From NCBI GenBank assembly GCA_964372115.1, contig CAYJPN010000016.1, positions 47,231 to 111,230 on the forward strand: 64,000 bases of DNA. The letters run 5' to 3'. A model generated the notes under the pieces. It worked only from the letters and a program-made list of their open reading frames with translations. It had not been told where the DNA came from and ran no database searches. Below, one piece after another: positions 52,384 to 60,942 of the stretch (position 1 is its first letter; each line of letters begins with the position of its first letter). The DNA comes from CG2-30-36-16 sp964372115 (lineage in GTDB: Bacteria; Bacteroidota; Ignavibacteria; Ignavibacteriales; Ignavibacteriaceae). The position numbers and the translations under genes were made by a program.

Positions 52384-52457
52384 AGCGGGAGACGGGATTC
52401 GAACCCGCGACCAACAGCTTGGAAGGCTGTGACTCTAGCCAACTGAGTTACTCCCGC
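52384..52457 (-). tRNA. tRNA-Gly (anticodon TCC)
   Basis: A 74-base cloverleaf: acceptor GCGGGAG/CTCCCGC, anticodon stem ACAGC/GCTGT around loop CTTCCAA (anticodon TCC), T loop TTCGAAT, discriminator T73. CCA is not encoded. It lies 71 bases upstream of tRNA-Thr in the direction of transcription. Confidence 0.97.
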
Positions 52458-52574
52458 AATGTCTGTTGAACTCTATTTCACAATAACAAAAATAGAAACA
52501 TAATTGTAATAATAGTAACAGTTTTAATTACTTTAACATTTATGCAGAATATTTTGTTATTCGGCTTTGGGCAC

Positions 52575-52607
52575 AAAAAAATAAGGGATTTTTCCCTTAT
52601 TTTTTTA
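52575..52607. terminator. Bidirectional hairpin between tRNA-Tyr and tRNA-Gly
   Basis: A near-perfect inverted repeat (AAAAAATAAGGGA and TCCCTTATTTTTT) with a short T loop lies just downstream of tRNA-Tyr. A T run follows in both directions, so it can end the tRNA-Tyr transcript. Then tRNA-Gly would need its own promoter. Confidence 0.8.
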
Positions 52608-52615
52608 TAATTTTG

Positions 52616-52699
52616 TGGGCGGCGAGGGATTCGAACCCCCAAAGGCGTTTGCCAACGGATTTACAGTCCGCCCCGGCTCTCCAACTCCGGCGTCCGCCC
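52616..52699 (-). tRNA. tRNA-Tyr (anticodon GTA)
   Basis: An 84-base class II tRNA with a long variable arm. Acceptor GGGCGGA pairs with GCCGCCC in six of seven positions (A7 opposite G66 is a mismatch); anticodon loop CTGTAAA gives GTA; T loop TTCGAAT; discriminator A73. CCA is not encoded. A strong promoter lies immediately upstream. Confidence 0.95.
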
Positions 52700-52716
52700 G
52701 CATAAAAAACGAGCAC

Positions 52717-52748
52717 CAAATATATTTTTATTCTAAGAGAAAAGCAAA
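52717..52748 (-). promoter_or_regulatory. Bacteroidota-type promoter of tRNA-Tyr
   Basis: On the minus strand TTTG (52745-52748), a 20-base spacer and TATATTTG (52717-52724) match the TTTG-N19-21-TAnnTTTG consensus exactly. Transcription would begin about 10 bases before tRNA-Tyr. Confidence 0.82.
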
Positions 52749-52854
52749 TATTTGATAAAATTATGCGTTTCATTAATTCAAAAAACAAGGATTATAAATA
52801 TCGACAAAATGTTTTAATAAAAAAACACTAATAACAATCTTTTTTAAAAGAATT

Positions 52855-54393
52855 TTAATGTTTCCATAACTCCCTGTCTAAACTTCTATACTGAATTGCT
52901 TCGCTGACATGTTGCGACATGATGTTTGTTGAGCAATCCAGGTCTGCAATTGTTCGGCTTACTTTCAAAATTCTGTCATAAGCGCGTGCCGATAATCCTA
53001 ATTTGGTCATTGCCATTTTTAAAAGCTCTGAACCAGCTTCATCTAATTTACAGAACTGTCTTACTTCTCTCGACCCCATATCCCCATTGTTGAATATATG
53101 ACTTAGAGAAGCGAATCTTTTTAATTGAATTTTTCTGGCATTGATTACTCTTTCTCTAATTTCACCAGAATTTTCACCTTTATTTTGTCCCGCTAATTCC
53201 TTGTATTTTACAGCAGGTACTTCAATATGAATATCAATTCTATCTAATAAGGGACCCGAAATACGCGCCATATATTTTTGAATTTGAGGAGGTGTGCAAG
53301 TGCATTTTTTTTGCGGATCAGTATAAAAACCGCATGGACATGGATTCATAGCAGCGGCAAGCATAAAATTTGCCGGAAATTCTAATGATAGTTTTGATCG
53401 GCTAACAGTAACACGCGAGTCTTCCAATGGTTGTCGTAAAACCTCAAGTACATTTTTTTTGAACTCCGGTAATTCATCTAAAAATAAAACACCGTGATGA
53501 GCATAGGAAACTTCACCAGGACGCGGAAATGATCCCCCGCCCACAAGAGCAGCATCACTTACTGTATGGTGCGGACTTCTGAATGGTCTTTCTGTAACCA
53601 AGGCTTTTTCTTTTGGGAGTATCCCGGCAACCGAATGAATTTTGGTCGTCTCAAGGGCTTCTTCAAATGTCATTGGAGGAAGAATTGTCGGAAATCTTTT
53701 CGCAAGCATCGTTTTACCGGAACCGGGAGGTCCAATCATCAAGATATTGTGACTTCCGGCTGCAGCCACTTCCAACGCTCGTTTTACATTTTCTTGTCCT
53801 TTTACATCCGAAAAATCGAGATGATACTTGTTTACCTGTGAAAATAGTGTTTCTTTATCAGTATAAACTTTTTCTTTGGATAATTTACCATTTAAAAAGT
53901 TGACGACCTCCTCAAAGTACTCAAATCCGAAAACATCAATACCTTCCACAATGGACGCTTCCGGCGCAGAATCTACCGGCAGAATTAGACGCTTAAACTC
54001 TTTCTTTTTGGCTTCTACCGCAATTGATAACCCGCCTCTTATTGGGCGAAGTCTGCCATCAAGAGATAATTCGCCAAGAATAATCGAATCATTTAAAAAA
54101 GTATCGGAAATTATCCCGTTTGCAGATAATAACCCTACGGCGAGCGGAAGATCGAAACCGCTGCCTTCCTTTTTTATATCGGCAGGGGCAAGATTGACCG
54201 TGATTTTTTTTGAGCTAAAATCGAAACCGCTGTTTTTAATTGCGGCAACAACTCGCTCGCGGCTCTCTTTTACTGCATTATCGGGTAAACCGACAATAAT
54301 AAAAGAAGGAATATTTTTTTCTACGTTGGTTTCAACTTCAACTACAAATGCATCAATACCGTAGGTTGAACTTGAAAATACCCTCGAAAGCAT
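52855..54393 (-). CDS. comM: YifB/ComM family Mg-chelatase-like AAA+ ATPase
   Basis: A 512-residue protein with an N-terminal Lon-protease-like (ChlI) domain (to about residue 170) and a central AAA+ domain: Walker A GPPGSGKTML (221-230), HHTVSDAALVGGG, Walker B LFLDELPEF, and the CPCGFYTDP cysteine segment. In competent bacteria ComM is a branch-migration helicase for transformation; outside those its role is unclear. It stands alone on the minus strand. Confidence 0.95.
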   Translation of the reverse strand: MLSRVFSSSTYGIDAFVVEVETNVEKNIPSFIIVGLPDNAVKESRERVVAAIKNSGFDFSSKKITVNLAPADIKKEGSGFDLPLAVGLLSANGIISDTFLNDSIILGELSLDGRLRPIRGGLSIAVEAKKKEFKRLILPVDSAPEASIVEGIDVFGFEYFEEVVNFLNGKLSKEKVYTDKETLFSQVNKYHLDFSDVKGQENVKRALEVAAAGSHNILMIGPPGSGKTMLAKRFPTILPPMTFEEALETTKIHSVAGILPKEKALVTERPFRSPHHTVSDAALVGGGSFPRPGEVSYAHHGVLFLDELPEFKKNVLEVLRQPLEDSRVTVSRSKLSLEFPANFMLAAAMNPCPCGFYTDPQKKCTCTPPQIQKYMARISGPLLDRIDIHIEVPAVKYKELAGQNKGENSGEIRERVINARKIQLKRFASLSHIFNNGDMGSREVRQFCKLDEAGSELLKMAMTKLGLSARAYDRILKVSRTIADLDCSTNIMSQHVSEAIQYRSLDRELWKH

Positions 54394-54468
54394 AAATCCC
54401 TCGGAAGTATTAATAAATGATTATTAAAATAATACTAAAAATATTTAATTACTAAAAGAGGCGAAAAA

Positions 54469-56151
54469 TTATTTGGTTAAAACCATTTTTCGGGTTGTGT
54501 TAAAAGCGGGTGAAGATACTTTATAAAGATATATTCCTGAAGTAAACTCTGAACCATCAAATGTAAATTTATGAACTCCTTTTGAAAGTTGTCCTCTGAA
54601 TATTTTTACAATTTCCTGCCCCTCAAGGTTGTAAACTGTAATGTCTACTTCGGCGTCCTCAAGAAGTTCAAGTTCAATATTTGTTTTAGGGTTAAATGGA
54701 TTTGGAAAATTTTGCGCAAGAATTATGGGTTCACTTTCGCCCTGTCCTACCTTCAATTGCGCTGAATAGACAGTCGTTCCATCTAAATTTATTTGTCTTA
54801 CACGATAATAGACTATTTCTGCGTTTAATTCTTTTGCGTCAATAAAGGAATAATTGGCAGGAGCCGAAACATCTGCCTGTACTTTAAATAGTGTCTGAAA
54901 TCCGTTATTGTTAATCGATTTTTCTAGTATATAACTTTCGGCTTGTTTATAATCTCCACCGTTCCAAACTAACTCGTAGGCATTAGTCAAAATGTCAATA
55001 TTCAACTCAGGTGCGCGCGCAAATATGGGCGCATTAGATTTAACGTACTGAAGGTTCTCTACTTTAACCGAATAATTTTCTTTTTCTATATTTTGCTGAA
55101 TTTGATCATCAAATCTAAAAGCGGCAATGATAATAGAAGAATCGGCTTTAAAATTATTAAAATTTTTATTTGAAAAAGATACATCTATTGTATTATTAAG
55201 TTTTATAAAGCGTAATAAATCTACTGTGAAGTTTTTATCGCTGTAATCACTCTTAAAAGTAAATTCGTATTTTCCAGTTGATAAGATTGAAGCTAATTTT
55301 ATTTTTGCAAATAAATTTCCACTGCAATAAAAATTAATTGTATTTTTTTCGGCAGAGAATAGAATTGATATATGCGACCAGGTTTTTCTTCCGATAAAAT
55401 AAGGAGCTGAAAATAGAAGAGTTGCATTTTCAAGTCTGGGATAAAGCATCTGGAAATCATTTAAAGTTAGAACAAACTCGGTTTGTCCTGTTTCAACATT
55501 TTTTACACTCAAAACGTCCATCCCCGGGTCGTTAGCACGCAGCCAGAATTCTGCAAGAAGGTTGTAATCGGGAATATTATTTATATAAAAAGAAAAACTG
55601 CTGTTTTTTTCGAACTGAAGTGCCTTGCCTGCATTTTTTTGAGGTTTATAAAATTTTAAGTTTGCTTTTATAAATTTATCAGCCGGTTCATTTCCTGAGT
55701 TGGAATTCATTAAGTATCCAACCGGTTTTCCATTTTTTTTATAGATGCCGTAAAACCTTAGAGTAGAATTTTCATCGGCATCACTTTTAAAAGTGCAAAG
55801 AATTTGGAAAAAGCTTCCGCTGGAAAAAGATGAATCAGTACAATCGATAGTTAATGAATAAACAACGCCGGTATAGTTTTGAAGATAATCTCGTACGGGT
55901 GTGAGTTGAAAAGTTGACGATAATGAATGGAGCACCACACCTGATGGATAAATTTTAGTATCGGGAGCTATAAAAATTTGAAGCTCATCCGCATCAGGAA
56001 AAGTATTAGCGGTAACGAGTGAAACATCAAACTGGCTGTAAAAGGGTATTAATTTTGGATAAACTAATTTACAGTTTTCATCAGCAGGGCGGGCTTGCAC
56101 AATAAAGGTAAGCAACAGCACCGCAAGCAATATATTGATTTTTCTTTGCAT
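54469..56151 (-). CDS. Secreted protein with type IX sorting domain
   Basis: A 560-residue exported protein. It begins with a signal peptide (about residues 1-20, ending VQA) and ends in a Por-type sorting domain (NFPNPFNPKTNIEL, then VYNLEGQEI, and SGIYLYKVSS) which directs proteins through the type IX system. The middle has a LamG/concanavalin-like stretch (about residues 150-340, with WLRAND and WSHISILFSAE) and a fibronectin-like segment before the tail. Surface binding or adhesion is likely; no catalytic site is recognised. Confidence 0.85.
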   Translation of the reverse strand: MQRKINILLAVLLLTFIVQARPADENCKLVYPKLIPFYSQFDVSLVTANTFPDADELQIFIAPDTKIYPSGVVLHSLSSTFQLTPVRDYLQNYTGVVYSLTIDCTDSSFSSGSFFQILCTFKSDADENSTLRFYGIYKKNGKPVGYLMNSNSGNEPADKFIKANLKFYKPQKNAGKALQFEKNSSFSFYINNIPDYNLLAEFWLRANDPGMDVLSVKNVETGQTEFVLTLNDFQMLYPRLENATLLFSAPYFIGRKTWSHISILFSAEKNTINFYCSGNLFAKIKLASILSTGKYEFTFKSDYSDKNFTVDLLRFIKLNNTIDVSFSNKNFNNFKADSSIIIAAFRFDDQIQQNIEKENYSVKVENLQYVKSNAPIFARAPELNIDILTNAYELVWNGGDYKQAESYILEKSINNNGFQTLFKVQADVSAPANYSFIDAKELNAEIVYYRVRQINLDGTTVYSAQLKVGQGESEPIILAQNFPNPFNPKTNIELELLEDAEVDITVYNLEGQEIVKIFRGQLSKGVHKFTFDGSEFTSGIYLYKVSSPAFNTTRKMVLTK

Positions 56152-56184
56152 AAATCCAGTTTGTCGAAAACCAGCAGCTTTTAG

Positions 56185-56679
56185 TTATTTATAGTTACGC
56201 AGAAAATCAATTCTGTCCTGAAGCTGATGTATAGGCACGAGCAATTTTTCTTTACCGTAAAGGGCATCTTCCCTGTTAGTAAAAACTAACTCATAATCTT
56301 TGCTCATAACTATTGCTTCTTCGGGACAAACTTCTTCACAGAACCCACAGAATATACAACGAATCATGTTTATTTCAAACTTTTCGGGGTACCTCTCTTT
56401 TTCGTTTTCGGTTTCTGCCGCCTGAACTTCAATTGCCAGTGCGGGGCAAACACGCGAACATAACCCGCATGCCACACATCTTCCAACACCGTTTTCCTCC
56501 TGAACAAGCACGGGTCTGCCGCGGTACGAAGCCGGCGGAATGAACTTTTCTTCCGGGTACTCCATAGTAAATTTCGGTCTGAACATAACCTTTAAAGTTA
56601 AAGCAAGCCCTTTAACAATTTCGGGAATGTATATTTTTTCCAAAAAATTTAAATCTTTTATTCTTTTTCTAACAACCAT
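56185..56679 (-). CDS. nuoI: NADH-quinone oxidoreductase subunit I
   Basis: A 164-residue ferredoxin-like subunit of complex I carrying clusters N6a and N6b. The two motifs are CVACGLCSRVCP (Cys 68, 71, 74, 78) and CIFCGFCEEVCP (Cys 108, 111, 114, 118). It passes electrons towards the quinone site. It follows nuoH by 59 bp and is the last nuo gene here. Confidence 0.96.
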   Translation of the reverse strand: MVVRKRIKDLNFLEKIYIPEIVKGLALTLKVMFRPKFTMEYPEEKFIPPASYRGRPVLVQEENGVGRCVACGLCSRVCPALAIEVQAAETENEKERYPEKFEINMIRCIFCGFCEEVCPEEAIVMSKDYELVFTNREDALYGKEKLLVPIHQLQDRIDFLRNYK

Positions 56680-56738
56680 TAAATCTCCAAAGGATTAATA
56701 TTTAAAACAAAATATTTACCTAAAACTCTTTTAATTAG

Positions 56739-57776
56739 TTACAACTTAAAAATCATTATTATAACTGCAACCCAAATAATATTCAGAAGCGAAAGAGGAA
56801 ACATCACTTTCCAGCCAAGATTCATCAATTGGTCATATCTAAAACGGGGGATGCTCCATCTTACCCAGAGAAAGAAAAACAAAATTAGCACCATTTTAAA
56901 GCAGAATGAACCAATCGAAATTAAAACAACTAACCACTGGGCAAAACCAAGACTTGTAATATCAATAAACGGAACCTGGTAACCGCCGAGATAAAGTGTA
57001 ATAATTAATGCACTGGAAATAATCATATTTGCGTATTCTGCAAGAAAAAATCCGGCAAACTTCATACTGCTGTACTCTGTGTGAAAACCGCCGACAAGTT
57101 CAGGTTCTGCTTCCGGCAAATCGAACGGAAGACGATTAGTTTCCGCAAATGCCGAAACCACAAATGTTATAAACCCGATTGGCTGAATCCATGCGTTCCA
57201 CATCCAAATGCCCTGACTTTCCACAATGGCTATCGGTCTTAACGATTCAGCTAAAAGCACTACAGCCCCAACAGAAAAGCCCATCGATATTTCATAAGAT
57301 ATCATTTGTGCCGAAGAACGAATACCACCAAGCAGTGAATATTTGCTGCCCGATGACCAGCCAGCTAATGTAATAGCATAAACACCAAGAGATGTCAGTG
57401 CTAAAACATACAAAATGCCCATATTAACATCGGCAACAACAAGAGGGATTGTGTAATCGAAAAAATTAATAGAAGGGCCAAAAGGAATTACTGCATAAGT
57501 TGTAAACGCCACAAAAAGTGCGATGACCGGAGCCAGTGAATGAATTTTTTTGTCTGCCATTTCCGGAACGATATCTTCTTTAAGCAGAAGTTTAAGTACA
57601 TCGGCAAAAGGCTGAAGTATACCTTCCCATCCAACACGGTTAGGTCCAAGACGATCTTGAGCCCACGCGCTTACTCTTCTTTCGAAATAAACAAGATATG
57701 ATACTGTTAACATCATAAGAGTAAAGATGATAAGTATCTTAACGAGTGTAAAAATTGCTATTTCCCAAATACTCAT
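56739..57776 (-). CDS. nuoH: NADH-quinone oxidoreductase subunit H
   Basis: A 345-residue membrane subunit with eight or so transmembrane helices forming part of the quinone chamber. The loops RLGPNRVGWEGILQPFADVLKLL, RSSAQMISYE and ETNRLPFDLPEAEPELVGGF carry the conserved charged residues. It starts three bases after nuoG, so the two are translationally linked. Confidence 0.97.
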   Translation of the reverse strand: MSIWEIAIFTLVKILIIFTLMMLTVSYLVYFERRVSAWAQDRLGPNRVGWEGILQPFADVLKLLLKEDIVPEMADKKIHSLAPVIALFVAFTTYAVIPFGPSINFFDYTIPLVVADVNMGILYVLALTSLGVYAITLAGWSSGSKYSLLGGIRSSAQMISYEISMGFSVGAVVLLAESLRPIAIVESQGIWMWNAWIQPIGFITFVVSAFAETNRLPFDLPEAEPELVGGFHTEYSSMKFAGFFLAEYANMIISSALIITLYLGGYQVPFIDITSLGFAQWLVVLISIGSFCFKMVLILFFFLWVRWSIPRFRYDQLMNLGWKVMFPLSLLNIIWVAVIIMIFKL

Positions 57777-57779
57777 GAT

Positions 57780-59477
57780 TTATTTAAGCTCCGTTAAACT
57801 TTTATCTGTTGCGGCAATTTTATTTTTAATTTTTATGCCGGTTTCACCAATATCATCGTAATTGATGCCTTTAAACTCTTCAACCGCAGAGGCTAACTCT
57901 TCGAATACATCCTCTGCCATCTGATATTTGTACTTTGCACCAAGCGCCGAAGCAAGCCCGGTTAATATTTTCCAGGTGGGACGCGCATCATACTTGCTGC
58001 CCTGTGCCCATTTGTCGTACTTTGTCCCGAATTTATCCAATCTGCTCATCGACATTCCATCTAATGCACGGTCGAGTTCTACCGTAGCAACTGCCGGTCT
58101 GATTCTCTGAATAACGCCATTAAAGTTAACGAGTGTGCCGTTTTTCTCTGCGAATGTTGCGGCTGGAAATACGACTTCTGCAAATTGTGTTGTTTTATTA
58201 TAATTTGATGCGTGAACAATAAGCAAATCAAGCTTTGCAAATAAGTTTTCTAATTCGGGGTATGTTGCAATTGGGTCATCCTCAATTACATAAAGCGCCT
58301 TTATTTTTCCTGATGTTATTCCCTCAATAATTCCCTCGATTTTTTTTCCGTTTTTTGAAGGCGAAACTCCAACCAACTCTGCGCCAAACGAATTGGGTGT
58401 GACATCATTATTTCTTAAAATATCATCGCCAAATTGATCGTCGGTATATCTAATAAAATCTATATGTCTGCCGCCGAAAAGTGATTTTGCAAATTTTGAG
58501 AAAATGTAATTATCTTCGTTAGTTGTAAAAGCAGAGCCTAAAAATGCAATTTCATCTTTCACAATTGATTTTAATGCAGATGCGGCGGCTGAATATGCTT
58601 CATCCCAGCCAACTTTAACAAGCGAACCATCACGGCGAATTTGAGGACCGCTTACACGATCATCGGCGTTTACAAATTTCCAGGTGTTTATTCTTCCGTG
58701 GTCGCACATCCAATAGCTGTTAACCTCTTCATTATAGCGGGGTGTTAATCGCAGTATCTGGTTGTTACGTACCCAAACCTCTGTGTTGCATCCGCGGGAA
58801 CAGCCTGTACAGATTGATTTTGTTGAGGACATATCCCAAACTCGGGAGTGGAAGCGGAAATCGCGGTTTGTTAACGCGCCAACCGGACAAATATCCGTAG
58901 TGTTTAGCGAATAAGGATTATCCATTTCTTCGCCCGGGTAAGTTACAATTGTTACTCTATCGCCGCGTTTTATAAATGTTAATTCCGGGTCTTTTGCAAT
59001 TTCATCACAAAAACGAATACACCTTGAACAGGAAATACATCTCTCGGCATCAAACATTACGTAGGGACCGAGCGGAACGCGTTTATCTTTGTGCTGTTTT
59101 TCTTCAACAAAACGGCTTTCGCCCAAGCTGTGTTGATACGCGTAATCTTGAAGTTTACACTCACCTGCTTCATCGCATATAGGGCAGTCGAGTGGGTGAT
59201 TTATTAAAATAAATTCCATTACTGCGTTGCGGGCAGCAATTGTTTTTTCAGATTGTGTCTTCACAACCATTCCTTCTGAAGCCAGAGTAGCACACGAAAT
59301 TACAAGTTTCGGTATTTTTTCTACTTCAACAAGACAGACACGGCAATTACCCGAGACAGAAAGTTTTGGGTGCCAGCAGAAATGAGGAATATCTATCCCA
59401 TGTTTTAGGGCAGCCTGAATTATGGTTTGCCCATGTTGAAATTCTACTTCCTGTCCGTCAATAACTAATTTTGGCAT
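57780..59477 (-). CDS. nuoG: NADH-quinone oxidoreductase subunit G
   Basis: A 565-residue iron-sulfur subunit. The N-terminal 2Fe-2S site uses Cys34, 45, 48 and 62; the next cluster His94, Cys98, 101 and 107; a 4Fe-4S site Cys147, 150, 153 and 197; and the extra N7 site Cys223, 226, 230 and 258. A shortened molybdopterin-oxidoreductase-like domain follows; it is clearly smaller than in the 800-900 residue forms. First gene of a nuoGHI unit. nuoF is not upstream. Confidence 0.95.
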   Translation of the reverse strand: MPKLVIDGQEVEFQHGQTIIQAALKHGIDIPHFCWHPKLSVSGNCRVCLVEVEKIPKLVISCATLASEGMVVKTQSEKTIAARNAVMEFILINHPLDCPICDEAGECKLQDYAYQHSLGESRFVEEKQHKDKRVPLGPYVMFDAERCISCSRCIRFCDEIAKDPELTFIKRGDRVTIVTYPGEEMDNPYSLNTTDICPVGALTNRDFRFHSRVWDMSSTKSICTGCSRGCNTEVWVRNNQILRLTPRYNEEVNSYWMCDHGRINTWKFVNADDRVSGPQIRRDGSLVKVGWDEAYSAAASALKSIVKDEIAFLGSAFTTNEDNYIFSKFAKSLFGGRHIDFIRYTDDQFGDDILRNNDVTPNSFGAELVGVSPSKNGKKIEGIIEGITSGKIKALYVIEDDPIATYPELENLFAKLDLLIVHASNYNKTTQFAEVVFPAATFAEKNGTLVNFNGVIQRIRPAVATVELDRALDGMSMSRLDKFGTKYDKWAQGSKYDARPTWKILTGLASALGAKYKYQMAEDVFEELASAVEEFKGINYDDIGETGIKIKNKIAATDKSLTELK

Positions 59478-59496
59478 TACAATTCCTTAACAACTA

Positions 59497-59504
59497 CAAA
59501 GATA
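59497..59504 (-). promoter_or_regulatory. Possible -7 box of nuoG
   Basis: TATCTTTG on the minus strand fits TAnnTTTG and lies 20 bp before the nuoG start. The matching TTTG element at the usual distance is not clear, so this is tentative. Confidence 0.35.
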
Positions 59505-59650
59505 TTTTAATCTTAGAAATTTTTATGTAAACGAGTTAGAAATCTATAAAAATCCTGCAAATAATACTAAATCGAATTCACCGGATTGCTCATTATAAGT
59601 TATAATTTCCGGTAGAATTTATCCACAGGAAATAAAAAATATAAATAAAA

Positions 59651-60877
59651 TCAGCTTATGGAGCCGTCGCTTCCATTTTTTTCGAGGTATTTTTCCATAA
59701 ACGAAGCAATACTTTTATAAGCCTTTTCAAGCACTTCATCTTGAGGAAGAAAAACAACTCTAAAATGTTGTGTGTTTGGTTTTTGCCCGAATCCGGAGCC
59801 GGGAACAACTACAACACCGGTTTCCTTTATAAGCTCGGTTACCCATTGGCTGTCCGGTTGATTTATGTGCAGTTTAGGGAAAGCGTAAAAAGCGCCTTCC
59901 GGTTTTACGCACGAAATACCCGGTATTGCATTTAACATTTCCACAGTCATATTTCTACGGCGAGTAAGTTTTTCAATCGCAAGTGTCAAATGGCTCTGGT
60001 CGCCCTCAAGTGCAACCGGTATTCCATATTGTTCCGGATGATTTGCTGATAAACGGGCACGAAGCAGTTTATTTATTGCTTCAATGTAATCTTTTAATAA
60101 TGATTGTTTTCCGCTAACTACACCCCAGCCAATTCTAAAACCGGGAACCATATAATTTTTAGAAAGACCGCCAAAAGTAATAATCGGTGCGTCGCTATTT
60201 ATTGAAGCGACTGAAACATGTTTTTCGCCGTCCATTAAAAGTTTGTCGTAAATTTCGTCAGCAAAAATTACAAGATTATACTCAAGAGCAAGGTCTATAA
60301 CTTTTTTTAGTGATTCTGTCGCACAGTTAGAACCTGTCGGGTTATTAGGATTAATTAAAATTATTGCGCGTGTTTTATCGTTAATTTTATTTTTAATGTC
60401 TTCAATATCCGGCTGCCATCCGTTTTCTTCATTTAAATAATATGGATTTTCCATCGTCTGAAGTTTGCTTCCTATTGCAGTATAAAGGGGGTAACCGGGA
60501 GTTGGGGTAAGAACATTTTCACCTTCATTAACAAGCGCTGTTAAACAAACATCAATAGCTTCGCTGGCGCCGGTTGTAACAAAAATATCTTGAATGTTTT
60601 TTATACCTTTATTATCGGCTTCCCTGCCAATTGCGTCCACTGCTGATTTAATACCTGATGATGGAGAATAACCGTTGTAATTATTTAACATTGCCTTGTA
60701 AGTTGCGTCAACCATGTGGCGGGGAGGTTCAAAATCAAAAAGGTTCGGATCGCCGATATTCAAATAGAGCATTTGTTTACCGGTTTTTGCAACTTCGTTT
60801 GCGAGAACAACAATATCCCTAACGGCGTAAGTTATGTTGTTTGTTCTAACAGCAGGAATTATTTTTTTATCTAACAT
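59651..60877 (-). CDS. Class I/II pyridoxal-phosphate aminotransferase
   Basis: A 408-residue fold-type I aminotransferase. Visible blocks: NIGDPNLFDFEPP near the start, NPNNPTGS, FADEIYDKL (PLP-pyridine Asp) and SKNYMVPGFRIGWG with the PLP lysine at Lys240 and the substrate-binding Arg nearby. It most resembles the alanine aminotransferase (AlaA-like) group, but specificity is not provable. The start at 60877 is preferred to an upstream TTG because GGAG lies seven bases before it. Confidence 0.88.
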   Translation of the reverse strand: MLDKKIIPAVRTNNITYAVRDIVVLANEVAKTGKQMLYLNIGDPNLFDFEPPRHMVDATYKAMLNNYNGYSPSSGIKSAVDAIGREADNKGIKNIQDIFVTTGASEAIDVCLTALVNEGENVLTPTPGYPLYTAIGSKLQTMENPYYLNEENGWQPDIEDIKNKINDKTRAIILINPNNPTGSNCATESLKKVIDLALEYNLVIFADEIYDKLLMDGEKHVSVASINSDAPIITFGGLSKNYMVPGFRIGWGVVSGKQSLLKDYIEAINKLLRARLSANHPEQYGIPVALEGDQSHLTLAIEKLTRRRNMTVEMLNAIPGISCVKPEGAFYAFPKLHINQPDSQWVTELIKETGVVVVPGSGFGQKPNTQHFRVVFLPQDEVLEKAYKSIASFMEKYLEKNGSDGSIS

Positions 60878-60921
60878 TTTATACTCCGACAAAAATTATA
60901 GTTAGTTTAAACAGAGCCTTA

Positions 60922-60929
60922 CAAAGATA
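60922..60929 (-). promoter_or_regulatory. Possible -7 box of the aminotransferase gene
   Basis: TATCTTTG on the minus strand, identical to the box before nuoG, lies 45 bp before the start codon. No clear upstream TTTG accompanies it. Confidence 0.3.
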
Positions 60930-60942
60930 CAAAAAACTTATA

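Noticed and set aside
52202..52414. Open frame across tRNA-Thr and tRNA-Gly
   Set aside because: Its sequence is made of two tRNA genes; a coding shadow.
52597..52788. Open frame across tRNA-Tyr
   Set aside because: Covers the tRNA and its promoter; no independent support.
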